DNA from: Fagopyrum homotropicum
Taxonomy: Eukaryota; Streptophyta; Magnoliopsida; Caryophyllales; Polygonaceae
DNA length: 64,000 bases
NCBI GenBank assembly: GCA_033239125.1
Contig: BSWB01000005.1
Coordinates: 99,323,994 to 99,387,993 of the forward strand
Direction of reading: 5' to 3'
Positions 23,043 through 35,612 of this stretch are shown piece after piece (the first letter of the stretch is position 1; each line of letters opens with the position of its first letter). The translations under genes and the position numbers were made by a program. The notes beneath the pieces were generated by a model that worked only from the letters and a program-made list of their open reading frames with translations, was not told the DNA's origin and made no database searches.

Positions 23043-23679
23043 AGTATCTGGTGGTAGGAATCTACTAATATGGCGTTTTTAATATGATTTGCTTAAATTT
23101 GGAAAATTAAATAGAGCTATTATAAATGTGTTATATCTATTCACAACTTAAAAAAATATGTAGCATAATAAGATTTGAGTTGAATTCTTAACTAAATCAA
23201 AATTCGTGGATAGCACTGAAAAAATTATATTTAATTTGAGAACAAACTCAAAAATCTAAAAAGTATGCGAAATAGAGGGGAAAATATAATAGTTTTACAT
23301 GAAAATGACTTTGTATCTCAAATCCTATATCACGTAAAGTTAACGGTGTTTAAATACATTTTTTGGTCTTTTGGCTAAGACCATGATTATTATTTGTTCT
23401 TATTCGTATATTACTTGATAAGTGAGGGCATGGTCCACTTCGAATTTAAAAATTCATCAACTCATATTTTAAGATCATATTGTGCAACTAAATTACTTCG
23501 TATCGATCATCAAGTAGGACTAACAATTTGAAAGTATCTATAAATAGAAGGTTTTAAGTGTAGACAAATCATATTTTACGGACACTAGCTAAGATATTAC
23601 ATCTTATCATTTGAATATCTTATATGTGGGGTCATTGACCAATTTTGATATTCAAATAATTTTTTTACAAGACGGCATC
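23043..23679. other. AT-rich intergenic DNA
   Basis: No ORF. It includes the second copy (about 23500-23640) of the diverged duplication noted at 22795-22935. Confidence 0.4.
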
Positions 23680-23814
23680 ACAAAGTAGCTTTTAAATAAG
23701 TATGTAAACATGTATCCATACATCCCAAAAACCACAACCATTCTAACATGTACGGGAACCCTCAGCTAATCACTCTCGCCAGGTCACTCTGCAACTTTCC
23801 TAACCTGCAAAGCA
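23680..23814 (-). repeat. Old Tekay-like LTR (Tek-old), left fragment
   Basis: Aligns by eye with a Tek-2 LTR segment (compare CTAACCTGCAAAGCATCTAC here with the passage around 26247). It continues at 35613 with CGGTATAAACCGTTAGCTAACC-like sequence, so the LTR was split by the solo LTR insertion. The left end is approximate. Confidence 0.55.
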
Positions 23815-23819
23815 TCTAC
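23815..23819. repeat. Target site duplication TCTAC (solo LTR), left copy
   Basis: TCTAC precedes the TGTAACACC end at 23820 and is repeated at 35608-35612 after the ATATTACA end. Confidence 0.9.
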
Positions 23820-25922
23820 TGTAACACCCCAAGTTCTCGGAACTCGGAAAGCTACTGGTAAGGACCTCACAATGGGTCCCGACCTTAGTTTGACAACAAT
23901 TTAACTAGATCTTACAACAAGGCACAGATAAGGAAAATCACAAATCCTAAAATATTGTTTTACAATGTCATGAATGTGACCAGATATACTTAACCTCCGT
24001 CCACAATAATGTCATACGGACTCATAATAATATAGAATGTCATAAATGAAAGATCGACATAACGAAAAGACTGTCACCCATCCTATAAAATATGACACCC
24101 CGGCTGACCACTACCTTCCGGATCACTCGGCATCCGCTCAAACTTGCGGCACGTCTAAACAACAATATAACAGTTAGCTAACTAATCAAATATAGGCGGA
24201 ATCAAAATAGCACAAACACATCTATGGAAATAAAAGCATTCAGCATGCTGGCACACAATCCGGTAATTATCTGATAACTTAGGTGATTCACTTTATTCCG
24301 TTTTTAAGTTGTGGCACGAGAAATCTTAAGATTTCTCGCCTCCGTTCCTTATCCAACTAGTGATAGTTTGGCACACCTCCGTCGGTGGCGTCCCCGCAAA
24401 CCAAGTATGCACTAGTCCCTAAAGAAACCCCTAGTCGCCCTCGGGCTTACTGGGCAGAATGCCACCACCCGTTACTCTTAGGCCAAAAATATAGGTCGGT
24501 CGATAATTAATATTAGATACACTTATAAACACATCATTCAAACACCACTATCATTATTCACACTCATATCCGAAAGCTAGCTAAGTAAGCCCAAAGGACT
24601 TACCTGAATCAAGTCTCTACTCTCTTAATCACAACTCCATCTACAACCGTAGAAAATCAATTGCCTGTCATAGGAGGCAAGTGGATCAAAATACATCCCA
24701 TATTCTTAGAAGTCTATAACTTCTAAGATGTACAATCCCATCATAAGGGAAATTACTAAAATACCCTTCTAAGGTAAAATGACCATTTTACCCCTACTCC
24801 TGAAACTCTCGACAAAACCCATAATATTTATTCAATCTCTTCCTTGGAATTTAATTCCATAATCTAACCCTTAAGAGTGAGTTTAGATAGAAACTAGAAA
24901 ACTACACATTTTCCTAACCTTCCAAACGGTCACTAGGATCCAACTTTGGCTCAAGATATGAAGCCCGAATAAACATATAAAAAATCTAAGGAAATTATCC
25001 AAGTCTTCTATGATATGCATACTAATCATAAGGCCAAATATCTCTCTAAAACACTAAACTAAACTCCTTATATAAATATCCAAATTTGGTTCCAACATCC
25101 GGTAATTTCATACTTAGCCAAAAACTGGGTATCTTTCCTAACTGCTAGACCAGTCCACTTTGGACCTTCATAGATCTAGATCTAACCGTTGGATCAATCC
25201 CAAATTTTGATACATAACAGTATGCATATTACTCTAAAACATATTAAAAATGGAACGGTGGATCATGCTTCTAAGGTGTCAAAAACAAGGCTCAAACATG
25301 ACTATTTAATACAGTTTCCGGAAATTTAACAGATATTGAAAGAGGTTATTGTTTTGATACTCACCGGCCTCACTCTCACAACTTTATTCTAGGTACAGGA
25401 GGTCACAGATTAGACTCCTGCTACACACAAACAACAACAAGGCTTACTCATCTCTTATTCATTCAAGTCTCGACAAGAAAGAGAGAGGTTTAAGACTTAG
25501 AGCCCTCACCTAGATCTTTGATGGGTTGTAGAAGGTTGCTATGCTTGGAAGAGGGGGAGATGACTCGAAGGATGTCTGCACATGGTGATGGCACGATCAT
25601 GCAGCCGTCATGTTAGTACTCTTGTCCAAACTGAGACGAAGTGAAGAGAAGGAGTAGAGAGGCTCACCGGGCTGAGAAGGAGGTCTTCCATATGTCCACT
25701 GGGGAACTGACTGGCTGGTCGGCAAGGCTGCACGGTCCTGAGATGAAGACCAGTCTTCAGTGCACGTCTTCGATTCACAAAAGGGAGAAGCATCGATAAG
25801 AGACTCACCTTAGTCCTTCTGGATGGTAGTGGCGATGTAGAAGAGCGGTAGGGATCGATGTTTGAGGCGGAGAGATGGATTGAAGACCCTGGTTACGGAG
25901 AGACGGCGTGAGGAGAGGAGAG

Positions 25923-25927
25923 CAATG
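25923..25927. repeat. Target site duplication CAATG (Tek-2), left copy
   Basis: CAATG occurs directly before 25928 and again at 35033-35037. Confidence 0.93.
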
Positions 25928-28061
25928 TGTAACACCCCAAATCCGCGGGACTCGGGATGTCACATTGGGCTAGGATCTCACAATGGATCCTGACCCTAGC
26001 CTGACAACAAGTTCACTGGACCTTACAACATGGCACTGACAGATATAAAACAAATACATAAAACAGTATAAACTGTACGACCCAAAGTAAACAAAAACAT
26101 AGCCGAGTATATAAAACGACATCCTCACACATGAGGTACAAAAGATCATCCTCACGCAGAGGGGAAACACAACAACCCCAAACCAACCACCTAATGTACG
26201 AGAGTCCTCGGCCTGTCACCCTGCCAGATCACCCAGTAGCGCCTAACCTGTAAACATCTACAACACGGTATGAAACCGTTAGCTAACCATACATATATGA
26301 GGTAATGCATAAGCACAAGCACAATCATGAAAGATAAACGCATCAGCATGCTATCACACATTTACCCATTTATTATCTTTATATAATAACCATTCACTCA
26401 AAAACCGTATATATATATATAGATAGATGAAAGTATGTGACACGAGGACCGATACATCCCCGCCTCTGAGTACAATGTCCAGCTGTACGAGTATCGGTCA
26501 CACAATCCGTGTACCCTATGGGAGTGGATTGCGCCCTTCCTGTAAACCAGTCTGGCCCGACATCAGAGAACCTCCCAGACTCCACGGCGGGATGAAAGGG
26601 AAAGGTTATCACAGCCACGCAGTGGGGCAGTCAATAGAACATAGGTCGATAAAAACGACAACTCATGCTATCATAGCAAACATAGAAAGCACACACCACT
26701 CATGCAAACACCCAATATAGGGATGATAGCTAAGTAAGTCCTACGGACTTACCTCAACCTCGTACAACCTCAACCACGATCACCTCTACACTGGAGGGAC
26801 AACACGGCCTATAAACAAGGCATAAAGAGATATATAAACCTCTATTCATCAAAGGGGTCACACCTAGACCCAAAGGGATCCACAAGGATCATACTCAATC
26901 TATGAGCCTTACAACCAACTAAACCTCAATATCTCAGCATAACTCACAATTCCTCAAATCTCAAGGTAGTATCTAATCAACATTCCTCAATCTCAATTTT
27001 AATCCTAATTTAATTAATTAACCTTTAATTAATTAATTAGATTCCGCCAGAATAACGTTTTGCCCGCAGGCAATTTCTAAACCCACCTGTCATCAGATTT
27101 CATCAAACAAACTATCCATAATCACCAGAATAATATAACAACCATAATGGAATTTCTAATTATCCATTTTGACAAGCCTAAATTCAATTTAGGCCATATC
27201 GCAGTACGGAAAACGAATAAATTCATAACTTATTCGTTACTAACCCGATTGACGATCTGAAAGAAGATTCGGACACACAACGACCTAGGCTACGCATGGA
27301 CAACATCAAATTCACCGGAATCTGAGTGACGGAACCGTCCTGGTGACATATATGCTCGACCAGCCCTCCATATACTCGGAAATGCAAAAACTCGGTACCG
27401 ATATGAAGAGAATGAAGAGAGGAATCCAGAAACTCAAACGGAATTGAAATCGGATTAGAAATGGAGAGTAGATCTGAGTTTGAAGGTTGAGAGAAATCAG
27501 AGTTTTTACGAGATAACGTGAAATGAAATGAATTAATAAAGGATTTTCCGCTATTTATAGTAAAGACGATAATTATCCTTTACTAAAGTCGATAATTATC
27601 CTTTAACCGATCCAAATGCGGGTCGAACCTCTTTCTCCAAACTTCTCGAGATTGGAACATTAAATCTGGAATATTGTAGGGATAATTATTACAAACTGCC
27701 TCGGAAAACGTGTATTCCTAAGCCGTCTTTCTTAGCCGTTAAGAAACGAAATAGCGACTCTTTTGGCCGTTTTGCCTCTCCATGTTATTTCATACCTAGG
27801 ACATATCCGATGTCCTGGTCATTTCTCTCAACTGCATTTTTATTAATTGGAGCTTCCAAATGCTCCAAATAACACCGGAGGGTAAAAATAATTACCCGGG
27901 GGAAAAAGTAAAAATTTTCCCAAACGTCCAAAATTACGCTAGGAACATAACGGTGGGACTCATACTCATCACTTGCGAAATCTTCGCGAGTTATATGTCA
28001 ATTACTATAAACGATTAAGTTAATCAACATTAATTAGAATTCGGAAATCCTAGCTATTACA
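25928..28061 (-). repeat. Tek-2 3' LTR (left)
   Basis: 2,134 bp. On the minus strand it starts TGTAATAGCTAGG and ends GGGGTGTTACA. A TATA box TATAAATAG is the complement of 27551-27559. An (AT)n tract lies at about 26408-26420. ORFs such as 26427-26720 recur only because the LTR is repeated. Confidence 0.93.
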
Positions 28062-29400
28062 TCACACACCCCTTAAAAAAAAGTTTCGTCCCGAAACTTT
28101 AAAATTCTCAAATCCTCTCGGACCCATACGCCGAGGTATAACTCTCACTCTTTCTATCGGAGGTATCACATCTCCGTTCAAAAGATCACAACCTATAACA
28201 ATCTATAACCTCAAGTATAAACATGGAGGAATCATCACTCCAGGAAACAAGGCCATAACGCTACCCAAAGGCGTAGAGGAATCACGTCTCTCGCCATACC
28301 ACATCACAAGGCATAGAGGAAGCACATCTCTAGCCAAAACATATCACAAGCATAGAGGAAATACGTCTCTAGCAAACCATAATCATATATATCGTATGGA
28401 GGAATCACATCTCCACTAAAACTATGTCCATCAAGGTAGCATGGAGGAAAGAACCATCTCCAGCTGAATCCTAATCACACTCAAATAGCATGGAGGAAAA
28501 AACCATCTCTAGCTATAAATATGATCATACTCGGATAGCGTGGAGGAAGTAATCCTCTCCAGCTATAGCATACATCACACTAGCACATCAAGATCTACTA
28601 AGATCTTAAATCACATCACAACTAGCATGGAATAACACATCAAGGCATATAAGCATATAAGCACATAAGCACAACATTCATCAAGATAGCACTAAGATAT
28701 ACTCGTGCTCCCACAAATGGGTTTGTCCCAACATATACTCTGGATAGTTCCTCAAGACACTATCCTCAGTCTCTCACATAGCCTCTTCAGGTCTTCATCT
28801 CGACCATTATATCCTCAATATGGGAATGTCTTTCGAATGCAAGCGTTTCATATCTCATTTCAAGAATGTAATCGAATGCTCAACAAAAGTGTGGTTGGAC
28901 TCAACCACCAAATCATCGTAACTCACAAGGTGTCTCGAGTCTGGTATATACTTCCTCAGTTGAGACATATGAAACACTGGGTGAATATCCTCTAATCTCA
29001 GAGGCAAAGCTAAACATCATGTTGCCTTCACAAAACTGATCAAGATCTCAAGTAACCGACATATTGAAAACTCAGTTCCCCTTTCCATAATAACACAACT
29101 AACGTCTCACAGCTGAGATACCTCCAGCCGGACATGAACTCTCACTTGAACTTTAGAGGTTAACACCTCTTGTCTACACACACAATCTGGCGACTATGTA
29201 GAGCCAACACTCTTCTTTTAATCATCGTTACTCGAACTATAAAATCCTGAGTCTGGTCATGTGTTATTTCCACTACTACTGCTAGATCACTTCTGGCATA
29301 AAGGTGTATGGCATCTACGCCCATACAATACTTCTCAAGGACATTCCCGAAGATAAACGTCAATCATTGTTATATAATAACCCAATAATGGAAGGTAATA
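28062..29400 (-). other. Tek-2 3' internal region, decayed
   Basis: Next to the LTR the minus strand reads AAGGGGTGTGTGA, a weak polypurine tract. A run of related short segments follows at 28250-28560 (GAGGAATCACATCTC-like, about 8 imperfect copies, each about 40-60 bp). No intact ORF. The C-terminal part of integrase would be expected near 29000-29400, but only scraps remain. Confidence 0.65.
28160..28565. repeat. Imperfect repeats around GGAGGAATCACATCTC
   Basis: Words such as TAGAGGAATCACGTCTC, TAGAGGAAGCACATCTC, TGGAGGAATCACATCTC and TGGAGGAAAGAACCATCTC recur about every 40-60 bp. They may be a tandem expansion in the decayed interior. Confidence 0.6.
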
Positions 29401-29432
29401 TAATCATCCACGTTTCCCATTCAACTTACAAC

Positions 29433-30330
29433 TTATATTAGATTCTTAAAATCTAGATGATCCTCTTCAACTAACCCACTGCCAAGGGGTGAAGCATAGT
29501 CATGAAGTATAGACTCATTTTTCCAAAGCAGTCTGTATCTACTGTTCACAATCTCAAAGTAAAAATATCCATCTCGATCAGAAATGATCGTTCTCGGTAT
29601 ACCATGGAGTCTCACTATCTGTCTAGTGTACTCCTCAGCCAATTCATTCACTAGCCACATCCTTCTAATAGAAATGAAACGTGCCGGTTTCATTAATCTG
29701 TTACCAACAACCCAAATAATATCAATCTTCTACTGGGTCACAATCTCATAACAAAATCCATAGAGATGTTCTCCCAAATTCTACTACTACACTAGTAGTG
29801 GGTGGGGCCTATCTCTAGATCGGAAATACTCTATCTGGACCTGTTGACAGGTCACACACTGTATCACAAATCTAGTTATATCGGCTTCATACAATATAAT
29901 CGTTTCATCTCGTGGTACATCTTACTCGTACCTGAATGTACTGGATAAGGCATACAGTGGGTATACCATAATATTCTCTGTCTCCATCTGCATCAGCAGG
30001 CACACAAAAGCGGTCATGACTCTTCATCAATCCATCTACTCTCATGGAGAACTATGGTGCCTCAGTACGAGACATCCTTGCTCTAAACCTTGTCAAGGCC
30101 GGGCAAGTCTCCTGCTTCTGTTGGACCTCATCCAACAGACCAGTTAGAACCTATGAGGTATAACTGGGTATCCTCATCAAGGAACTGATTGTCCAACTCT
30201 AGCCAAGCTAGATCTCTCTGAAGCTGAGGCTGAACTATCAGTCTCACAATCATCTTCTCTTGGAGCGTCTTTCCATTCAAGTTATCGGCGACAACGTTCA
30301 GCTTCTTTGAATGATATGGAATCTTCAAGT
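29433..30330 (-). pseudogene. pol: Tek-2 integrase and RNase H end, broken
   Basis: The minus strand at 29433-29693 reads [28 protein letters not shown] and RDG, the integrase core. The sequence after it is scrambled by indels, so the catalytic E region is lost. At 30128-30328 the RNase H/linker signature KKLNVVADNLNGK and QPQLQRDLAWLEL is seen, closely like Tek-1. None of it can be translated through. Confidence 0.8.
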
Positions 30331-31300
30331 CAAAGTCTTGATCAACTTAAGCTCTTAACACTGGCGGTTATTCAACCCCTGTTGCATAAAATATACTTCA
30401 GATTTCTACGATCTATAGAAATCTGACATAAAGATCACACTGGTAAGGTCTTCAAAACTTAAAGGCTTGAACTACCACTACTAACTCTAAATCATTAGTC
30501 GGGTAGTTCTCATCATACGTTCTCAGTTGTAAACACACATATCAATAACCCTACTCCTCTGTAGTAATACACATCTCAGACTTAGTTGGGATGTATCACC
30601 GTAAATCACAGGATCCCAAAAATCTTCTGACTACAACAGAATGGAAGCAGAGGTCAAATGCCTCCTCAACTCTTCAAAACTTAGACACACTGCTTTCATC
30701 ACGTAGTTATGGTGGTCTTCTCAAAAGACTCGCAAATGAATACGTAATCATATAAAATCCTTCCTCAAAGCATTGGTAGCAATCTGATGAGCCGAGAAAA
30801 CTACGTATTCCTTAATGTTCATCAATGAAGTCCACCACCAACTAATCAAGGAAGTCGATGAAGATACTGTTCATCAACTCCATAAAAACTACTAAAACAT
30901 TCGTCAACCCAAATGACTACACTACAAACTCGTAGTGTCCATAACGGGTATGTGATGTTATCTCATACACATGCTGCTCTCTCATCCATGACTAGGGATA
31001 TCTTGAGCACAAAGGAATCCTAAAAACAAAATTGCTTCTTGAAGCTAACTCATCAGGTCGTCAATACGGAACATGGAACCTACTAGGGTAAAAGAAGTCT
31101 GTTTCAGTCAAATTTTCAAGTTATCAGTACAATATCTCAACAAGCACCATATAGTGTGGCTTTCCCATTCAATCTTGTATCATACTTCAACTCGATAACA
31201 ATGTCCACACTCCGCTGAGGTGATAGCTAGACGGTTCAGTATCACGTCTATAAACTCATAAACAGCTGGAATACCTTCCAATGTTGGACTATCAAGCTCC
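30331..31300 (-). pseudogene. pol: Tek-2 RNase H and RT, heavily decayed
   Basis: Only fragments in shifting frames align with Tek-1 RT/RNase H (for example around 30820-30960, the Y-G-x-Y-E-F-V and L-M-N region, minus strand). No active site can be read in frame. Confidence 0.55.
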
Positions 31301-31879
31301 TTCATTGTATAACACTAGAAGGTGTCACATCCCTATGCTATCAACTCGCTGCTCGTACAGTCCTGATGACAAACCCGCCTCTTTAAAGGTCTTAACCTCA
31401 GAAGACCTCTATTTAACTCAACTCAGTAAAGATTATAATAGTCTTACTATTAAAAGCTAACACCACCTGATATCTATTCATCCAAACCATACACATAATG
31501 ACTTCCTCATGCACCTACGACATGACAAAGAAGTCTGCAACCATACACGGGTCCCTGAAATAAGGGAACAAACACGCATATCACGGGTATCTCATACCCA
31601 AAAAGGTAATTCTGTAAAGGAAAATCCACCTTCAACTATATACCAAAATTCAACCATTAACGCATGCATCGAAAGACATGACGTACATAGCACTCACAAC
31701 AAGCAAAACTCCACCAGGTAAACCATTAACGAGAATGGTACCTATAACAGCTAACACTCGTAGCTCCTCTACATATAATCACTCAATATCAGATCCATGC
31801 TCCTCAGGTATCACTGAGGTCATTACTATAGCCGCCACTTCCACTCTTTCTGCACTGGAAAGAGGAAGGTCTTGCTAGG

Positions 31880-32410
31880 AAGAAACACCACCGTGCTGAC
31901 AAAAAGGGTCAGATGGCCTAGCTCACCACAAGTGAAACAAGCTATCAGTGCCAAAGGGCACACAGAACGCTAATGATCTGGATAGCCACAACTGAAACAT
32001 AATCATCCCATCCTTGCAACCTGTGCAACTGAAGGGTAACTCGACCTTCGTCGTCCACCTGGAATGATCTCACTCTTGAAGGGAACTTGTAAAGGCAATG
32101 CCTTGCCCTGTCGACAAAACTTCGCTCTATGCCCTGCTTTACCACACGTAAAACATATGATGGGCGCCTTTGGGCACACAGCTCGCCAGTGTCCCAACTT
32201 CCACGCAATTAAAACACTGTAGTTCCTTGCTAGTCATCTTCATGGCCAAAGGATCACTAGATTGTCCTGATATTGGACTTGGTTCCCCATTCATCATCTT
32301 TGCTTCTCCAGTAACTGATTCAGTCCATTGCTTCTTTCCGGATCCAGAAGCTTCAGTTGATCTCACAATTGTTGGTAAATCCGGTGTGGATTTACCCGCT
32401 ATCACCGCTT
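31880..32410 (-). pseudogene. gag: Tek-2 gag nucleocapsid part with two pairs of CCHC zinc knuckles
   Basis: The minus strand carries CFNC followed by GHWRAVC (frames shifted by one base) and CFTCGKAGHRAKFC at about 32215-32110. A second pair, CFSCGYPDH-stop-RSVC and CFTCGELGHLTLF, lies at about 31965-31900. C-x2-C-x4-H-x4-C knuckles bind RNA in the nucleocapsid. The repeat of the pair suggests a local duplication. Stops and shifts make the gene dead. Confidence 0.75.
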
Positions 32411-32870
32411 CATATACTTGTTACATATATTCTTGAAACTTGGATCTACTCATGGAGACACAATCAGCCTCTTCAAACTCGTTCTCTGCCATAGGCGAAA
32501 CAACAGCGGAAACTGGTCCCTAACTTATCACCACTGGAGGAAGAGGGGATGTACCCCTACCTCATCCCACTACAGATACTGCTCTAGTCTGAGTCATCTG
32601 TAGGATATACGCACCTAATCTTATAAGGCTATATATATGCCATAGGTATCAATATGTATATAATACATCCACATAATCCATAGTACACACAGATATATAT
32701 ACATATCTACGCTGCAGAGATCCATGGCAGAGGTGACGACTTCTCGTACATTCTATCCCAAAACCACACTTAAAACCAAAACCTTTGAAAACGTCAGATC
32801 CCATGTGGGCTCTGTATATTTTACCTATCAAACCTCATTGCAGGTAGCAAGTGTCATTGTTGTCAACCTG
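32411..32870 (-). other. Tek-2 gag N-terminal and leader region, decayed
   Basis: Expected to hold the gag start on the minus strand. No ORF of note remains. Confidence 0.45.
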
Positions 32871-32884
32871 GGATCTGATACCAA
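32871..32884 (-). other. Primer binding site of Tek-2 (tRNA-Met type)
   Basis: The minus strand reads TTGGTATCAGATCC three bases after the LTR end, close to the TGGTATCAGAGC complement of initiator tRNA-Met used by chromoviruses. Confidence 0.82.
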
Positions 32885-32887
32885 CTC

Positions 32888-35032
32888 TGTAACACCCCAA
32901 ATCCGCGGGACTCGGGATGTCACATTGGGCTAGGATCTCACAATGGATCCTGACCCTAGCCTGACAACAAGTTCACTGGACCTTACAACATGGCACTGAC
33001 AGATATAAAACAAATACATAAAACAATATAAACTGTACGACCCAAAGTAAACAAAAACATAGCCGAGTATATAAAACGACATCCTCACACAAGAGGTACA
33101 AAAGATCATCCTCACGCAAAGGGGAAACACAACAACCCCAAACCAACCACCTAATGTACGAGAGTCCTCGGCCTGTCACCCTGCCAGATCACCCAGTAGC
33201 GCCTAACCTGTAAACATCTACAATACGGTATGAAACCGTTAGCTAACCATACATATATGAGGTAATGCATAAGCACAAGCACAATCATGAAAGATAAACA
33301 CATCAGCATGCTATCACACATTTACCCATTTATTATCTTTATATAATAATCATTCACTCAAAAACCGTATATATATATATATATATATATAGATAGATGA
33401 AAGTATGTGACACGAGGACCGATACATCCCCGCCTCTGAGTACAATGTCCAGCTGTACGAGTATCGGTCACACAATCCGTGTACCCTATGGGAGTGGATT
33501 GCGCCCTTCCTGTAAACCAGTCTGGCCCGACATCAGAGAACCTCCCAGACTCCACGGCGGGATGAAAGGGAAAGGTTATCACAGCCACGCAGTGGGGCAG
33601 TCAATAGAACATAGGTCGATAAAAACGACAACTCATGCTATCATAGCAAACATAGAAAGCACACACCACTCATGCAAACACCCAATATAGGGATGGTAGC
33701 TAAGTAAGTCCTACGGACTTACCTCAACCTCGTACAACCTCAACCACGATCACCTCTACACTGGAGGGACAACACGGCCTATAAACAAGGCATAAAGAGA
33801 TATATAAACCTCTATTCATCAAAGGGGTCACACCTAGACCCAAAGGGATCCACAAGGATCATACTCAATCTATGAGCCTTACAACCAACTAAACCTCAAT
33901 ATCTCAGCATAACTCACAATTCCTCAAATCTCAAGGTAGTATCTAATCAACATTCCTCAATCTCAATTTTAATCCTAATTTAATTAATTAACCTTTAATT
34001 AATTACTTAGATTCCGCCAGAATAACGTTTTGCCCGCAGGCAATTTCTAAACCCACCTGTCATCAGATTTCATCAAACAAACTATCCATAATCACCAGAA
34101 TAATATAACAACCATAATGGAATTTCTAATTATCCATTTTGACAAGCCTAAATTCAATTTAGGCCATATCGCAGTACGGAAAACGAATAAATTCATAACT
34201 TATTCGTTACTAACCCGATTGACGATCTGAAAGAAGATTCGGAAACACAACGACCCAGGCTACGCATGGACAACATCAAATTCACCGGAATCTGAGCGAC
34301 GGAACCGTCCTGGTGACATATATGCTCGACCAGCCCTCCATATACTCGGAAATGCAGAAACTCGGTACCGATATGAAGAGAATGAAGAGAGGAATCCAGA
34401 AACTCAAACGGAATTGAAATCGGATTAGAAACGGAGAGTAGATCTGAGTTTGAAGGTTGAGAGAAATCAGAGTTTTTACGAGATAACGTGAAATGAAATG
34501 AATTAATAAAGGATTTTCCGCTATTTATAGTAAAGACGATAATTATCCTTTACTAAAGTCGATAATTATCCTTTAACCGATCCAAATGCGGGTCGAACCT
34601 CTTTCTCCAAACTTCTCGAGATTGGAACATTAAATCTGGAATATTGTAGGGATAATTATTACACAACTGCCTCGGAAAACGTGTATTCCTAAGCCGTCTT
34701 TCTTAGCCGTTAAGAAACGAAATAGCGACTCTTTTGGCCGTTTTGCCTCTCCATGTTATTTCATACCTAGGACATATCCGATGTCCTGGTCATTTCTCTC
34801 AACTGCATTTTTATTAATTGGAGCTCCCAAATGCTCCAAATAACACCGGAGGGTAAAAATAATTACCTGGGGGAAAAAGTAAAAATTTCCCCAAACGTCC
34901 AAAATTACGCTAGGGACATAACGGTGGGACTCATACTCATCACTTGCGAAATCTTCGCGAGTTATATGTCATTTAATATAAACGATTAAGTTAATCAACA
35001 TTAATTAGAATTCGGAAATCCTAGCTATTACA
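32888..35032 (-). repeat. Tek-2 5' LTR (right)
   Basis: 2,145 bp, about 99% identical by eye to 25928-28061. The AT microsatellite is 10 bp longer. The TATA box is the complement of 34521-34529. Confidence 0.93.
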
Positions 35033-35037
35033 CAATG
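35033..35037. repeat. Target site duplication CAATG (Tek-2), right copy
   Basis: Copy of 25923-25927; the solo LTR resumes after it. Confidence 0.93.
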
Positions 35038-35607
35038 AGTCCGATAGCGTGACAGAAGAAAGGCGAGAGGAATGAATCTGGACGTACAAGAGGTAGGAGT
35101 GAAGGTTGGGGAGGGTATTCGTAGATCTAGAGTTGTTACGAAAGGAAAGAGACGATAAATGCGTGATATCCGGTGGCTACAAGAAGATCTTCCAATAGTT
35201 ACGTGGAGATAGGAGGAAGAGGAGGCCGACCGTCTTCTTTCATTCCTTCTTGGGCTTCATCACATAGTTGGGTCAGCACACAAGGAGCAACTCTTGCAAG
35301 GAAAGGTGGGCTGAAGCAAGCTGCGCATGGGCTGAAAAGAAGTAGGCCAAGGAAGGGAGTGGGCTGGAGTTTGTCAAGGCCTTGTCAAAAGCTTGTCATT
35401 GCCTTGTCAAGTTCATGACATGGTCTTGTCAAAAGACAAATATAAAAAATAGGGTTTGATATGTATTTCATCATTTTATGTGAATTAAGGGTTAAAAAAA
35501 TGATAGAACTTGTGATGGTGTGCGACGCTAGGTAGAAAGAGACAAGGTCAACGGATTAAATTCCGGTTTGACTCGGAATTTAGCGAAAAAATTTCCCGGA
35601 TATTACA

Positions 35608-35612
35608 TCTAC
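35608..35612. repeat. Target site duplication TCTAC (solo LTR), right copy
   Basis: Copy of 23815-23819. Confidence 0.9.

Larger units (their letters stand above)
25928..35032 (-). mobile_element. Tek-2: complete Tekay-like element with young LTRs and a decayed interior
   Basis: 9,105 bp, minus strand, with 2.1-kb LTRs, TSD CAATG, a tRNA-Met primer site next to the right LTR, and gag and pol traces in the right order. By eye the LTRs differ at only about 20 positions plus a 10-bp change in an AT microsatellite (about 1%). The 4.8-kb interior has no intact gene: gag and pol are broken by many stops and indels. That much damage cannot have built up since the LTRs were made identical, so the copy probably moved in trans when already defective. 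Confidence 0.92.
23820..35607 (-). mobile_element. Tekay-like solo LTR, split by Tek-2
   Basis: A 2,678-bp LTR in two pieces, 23820-25927 and 35038-35607. Terminal TGTAACACCCC and ATATTACA fit the minus-strand orientation of this family. TCTAC flanks it on both sides, so it is a true solo LTR left by recombination between the two LTRs of a full element, not a truncated copy. Tek-2 later inserted in it and duplicated CAATG. Confidence 0.88.

Noticed and set aside
26405..26422. AT microsatellite as a functional site
   Set aside because: Length differs between the two LTRs by simple slippage; no other signal.
26427..26720. 97-codon plus-strand ORF in the Tek-2 LTR, repeated at 33397-33690
   Set aside because: Repeated through LTR duplication; antisense to the element, with low-complexity translation and no family resemblance.
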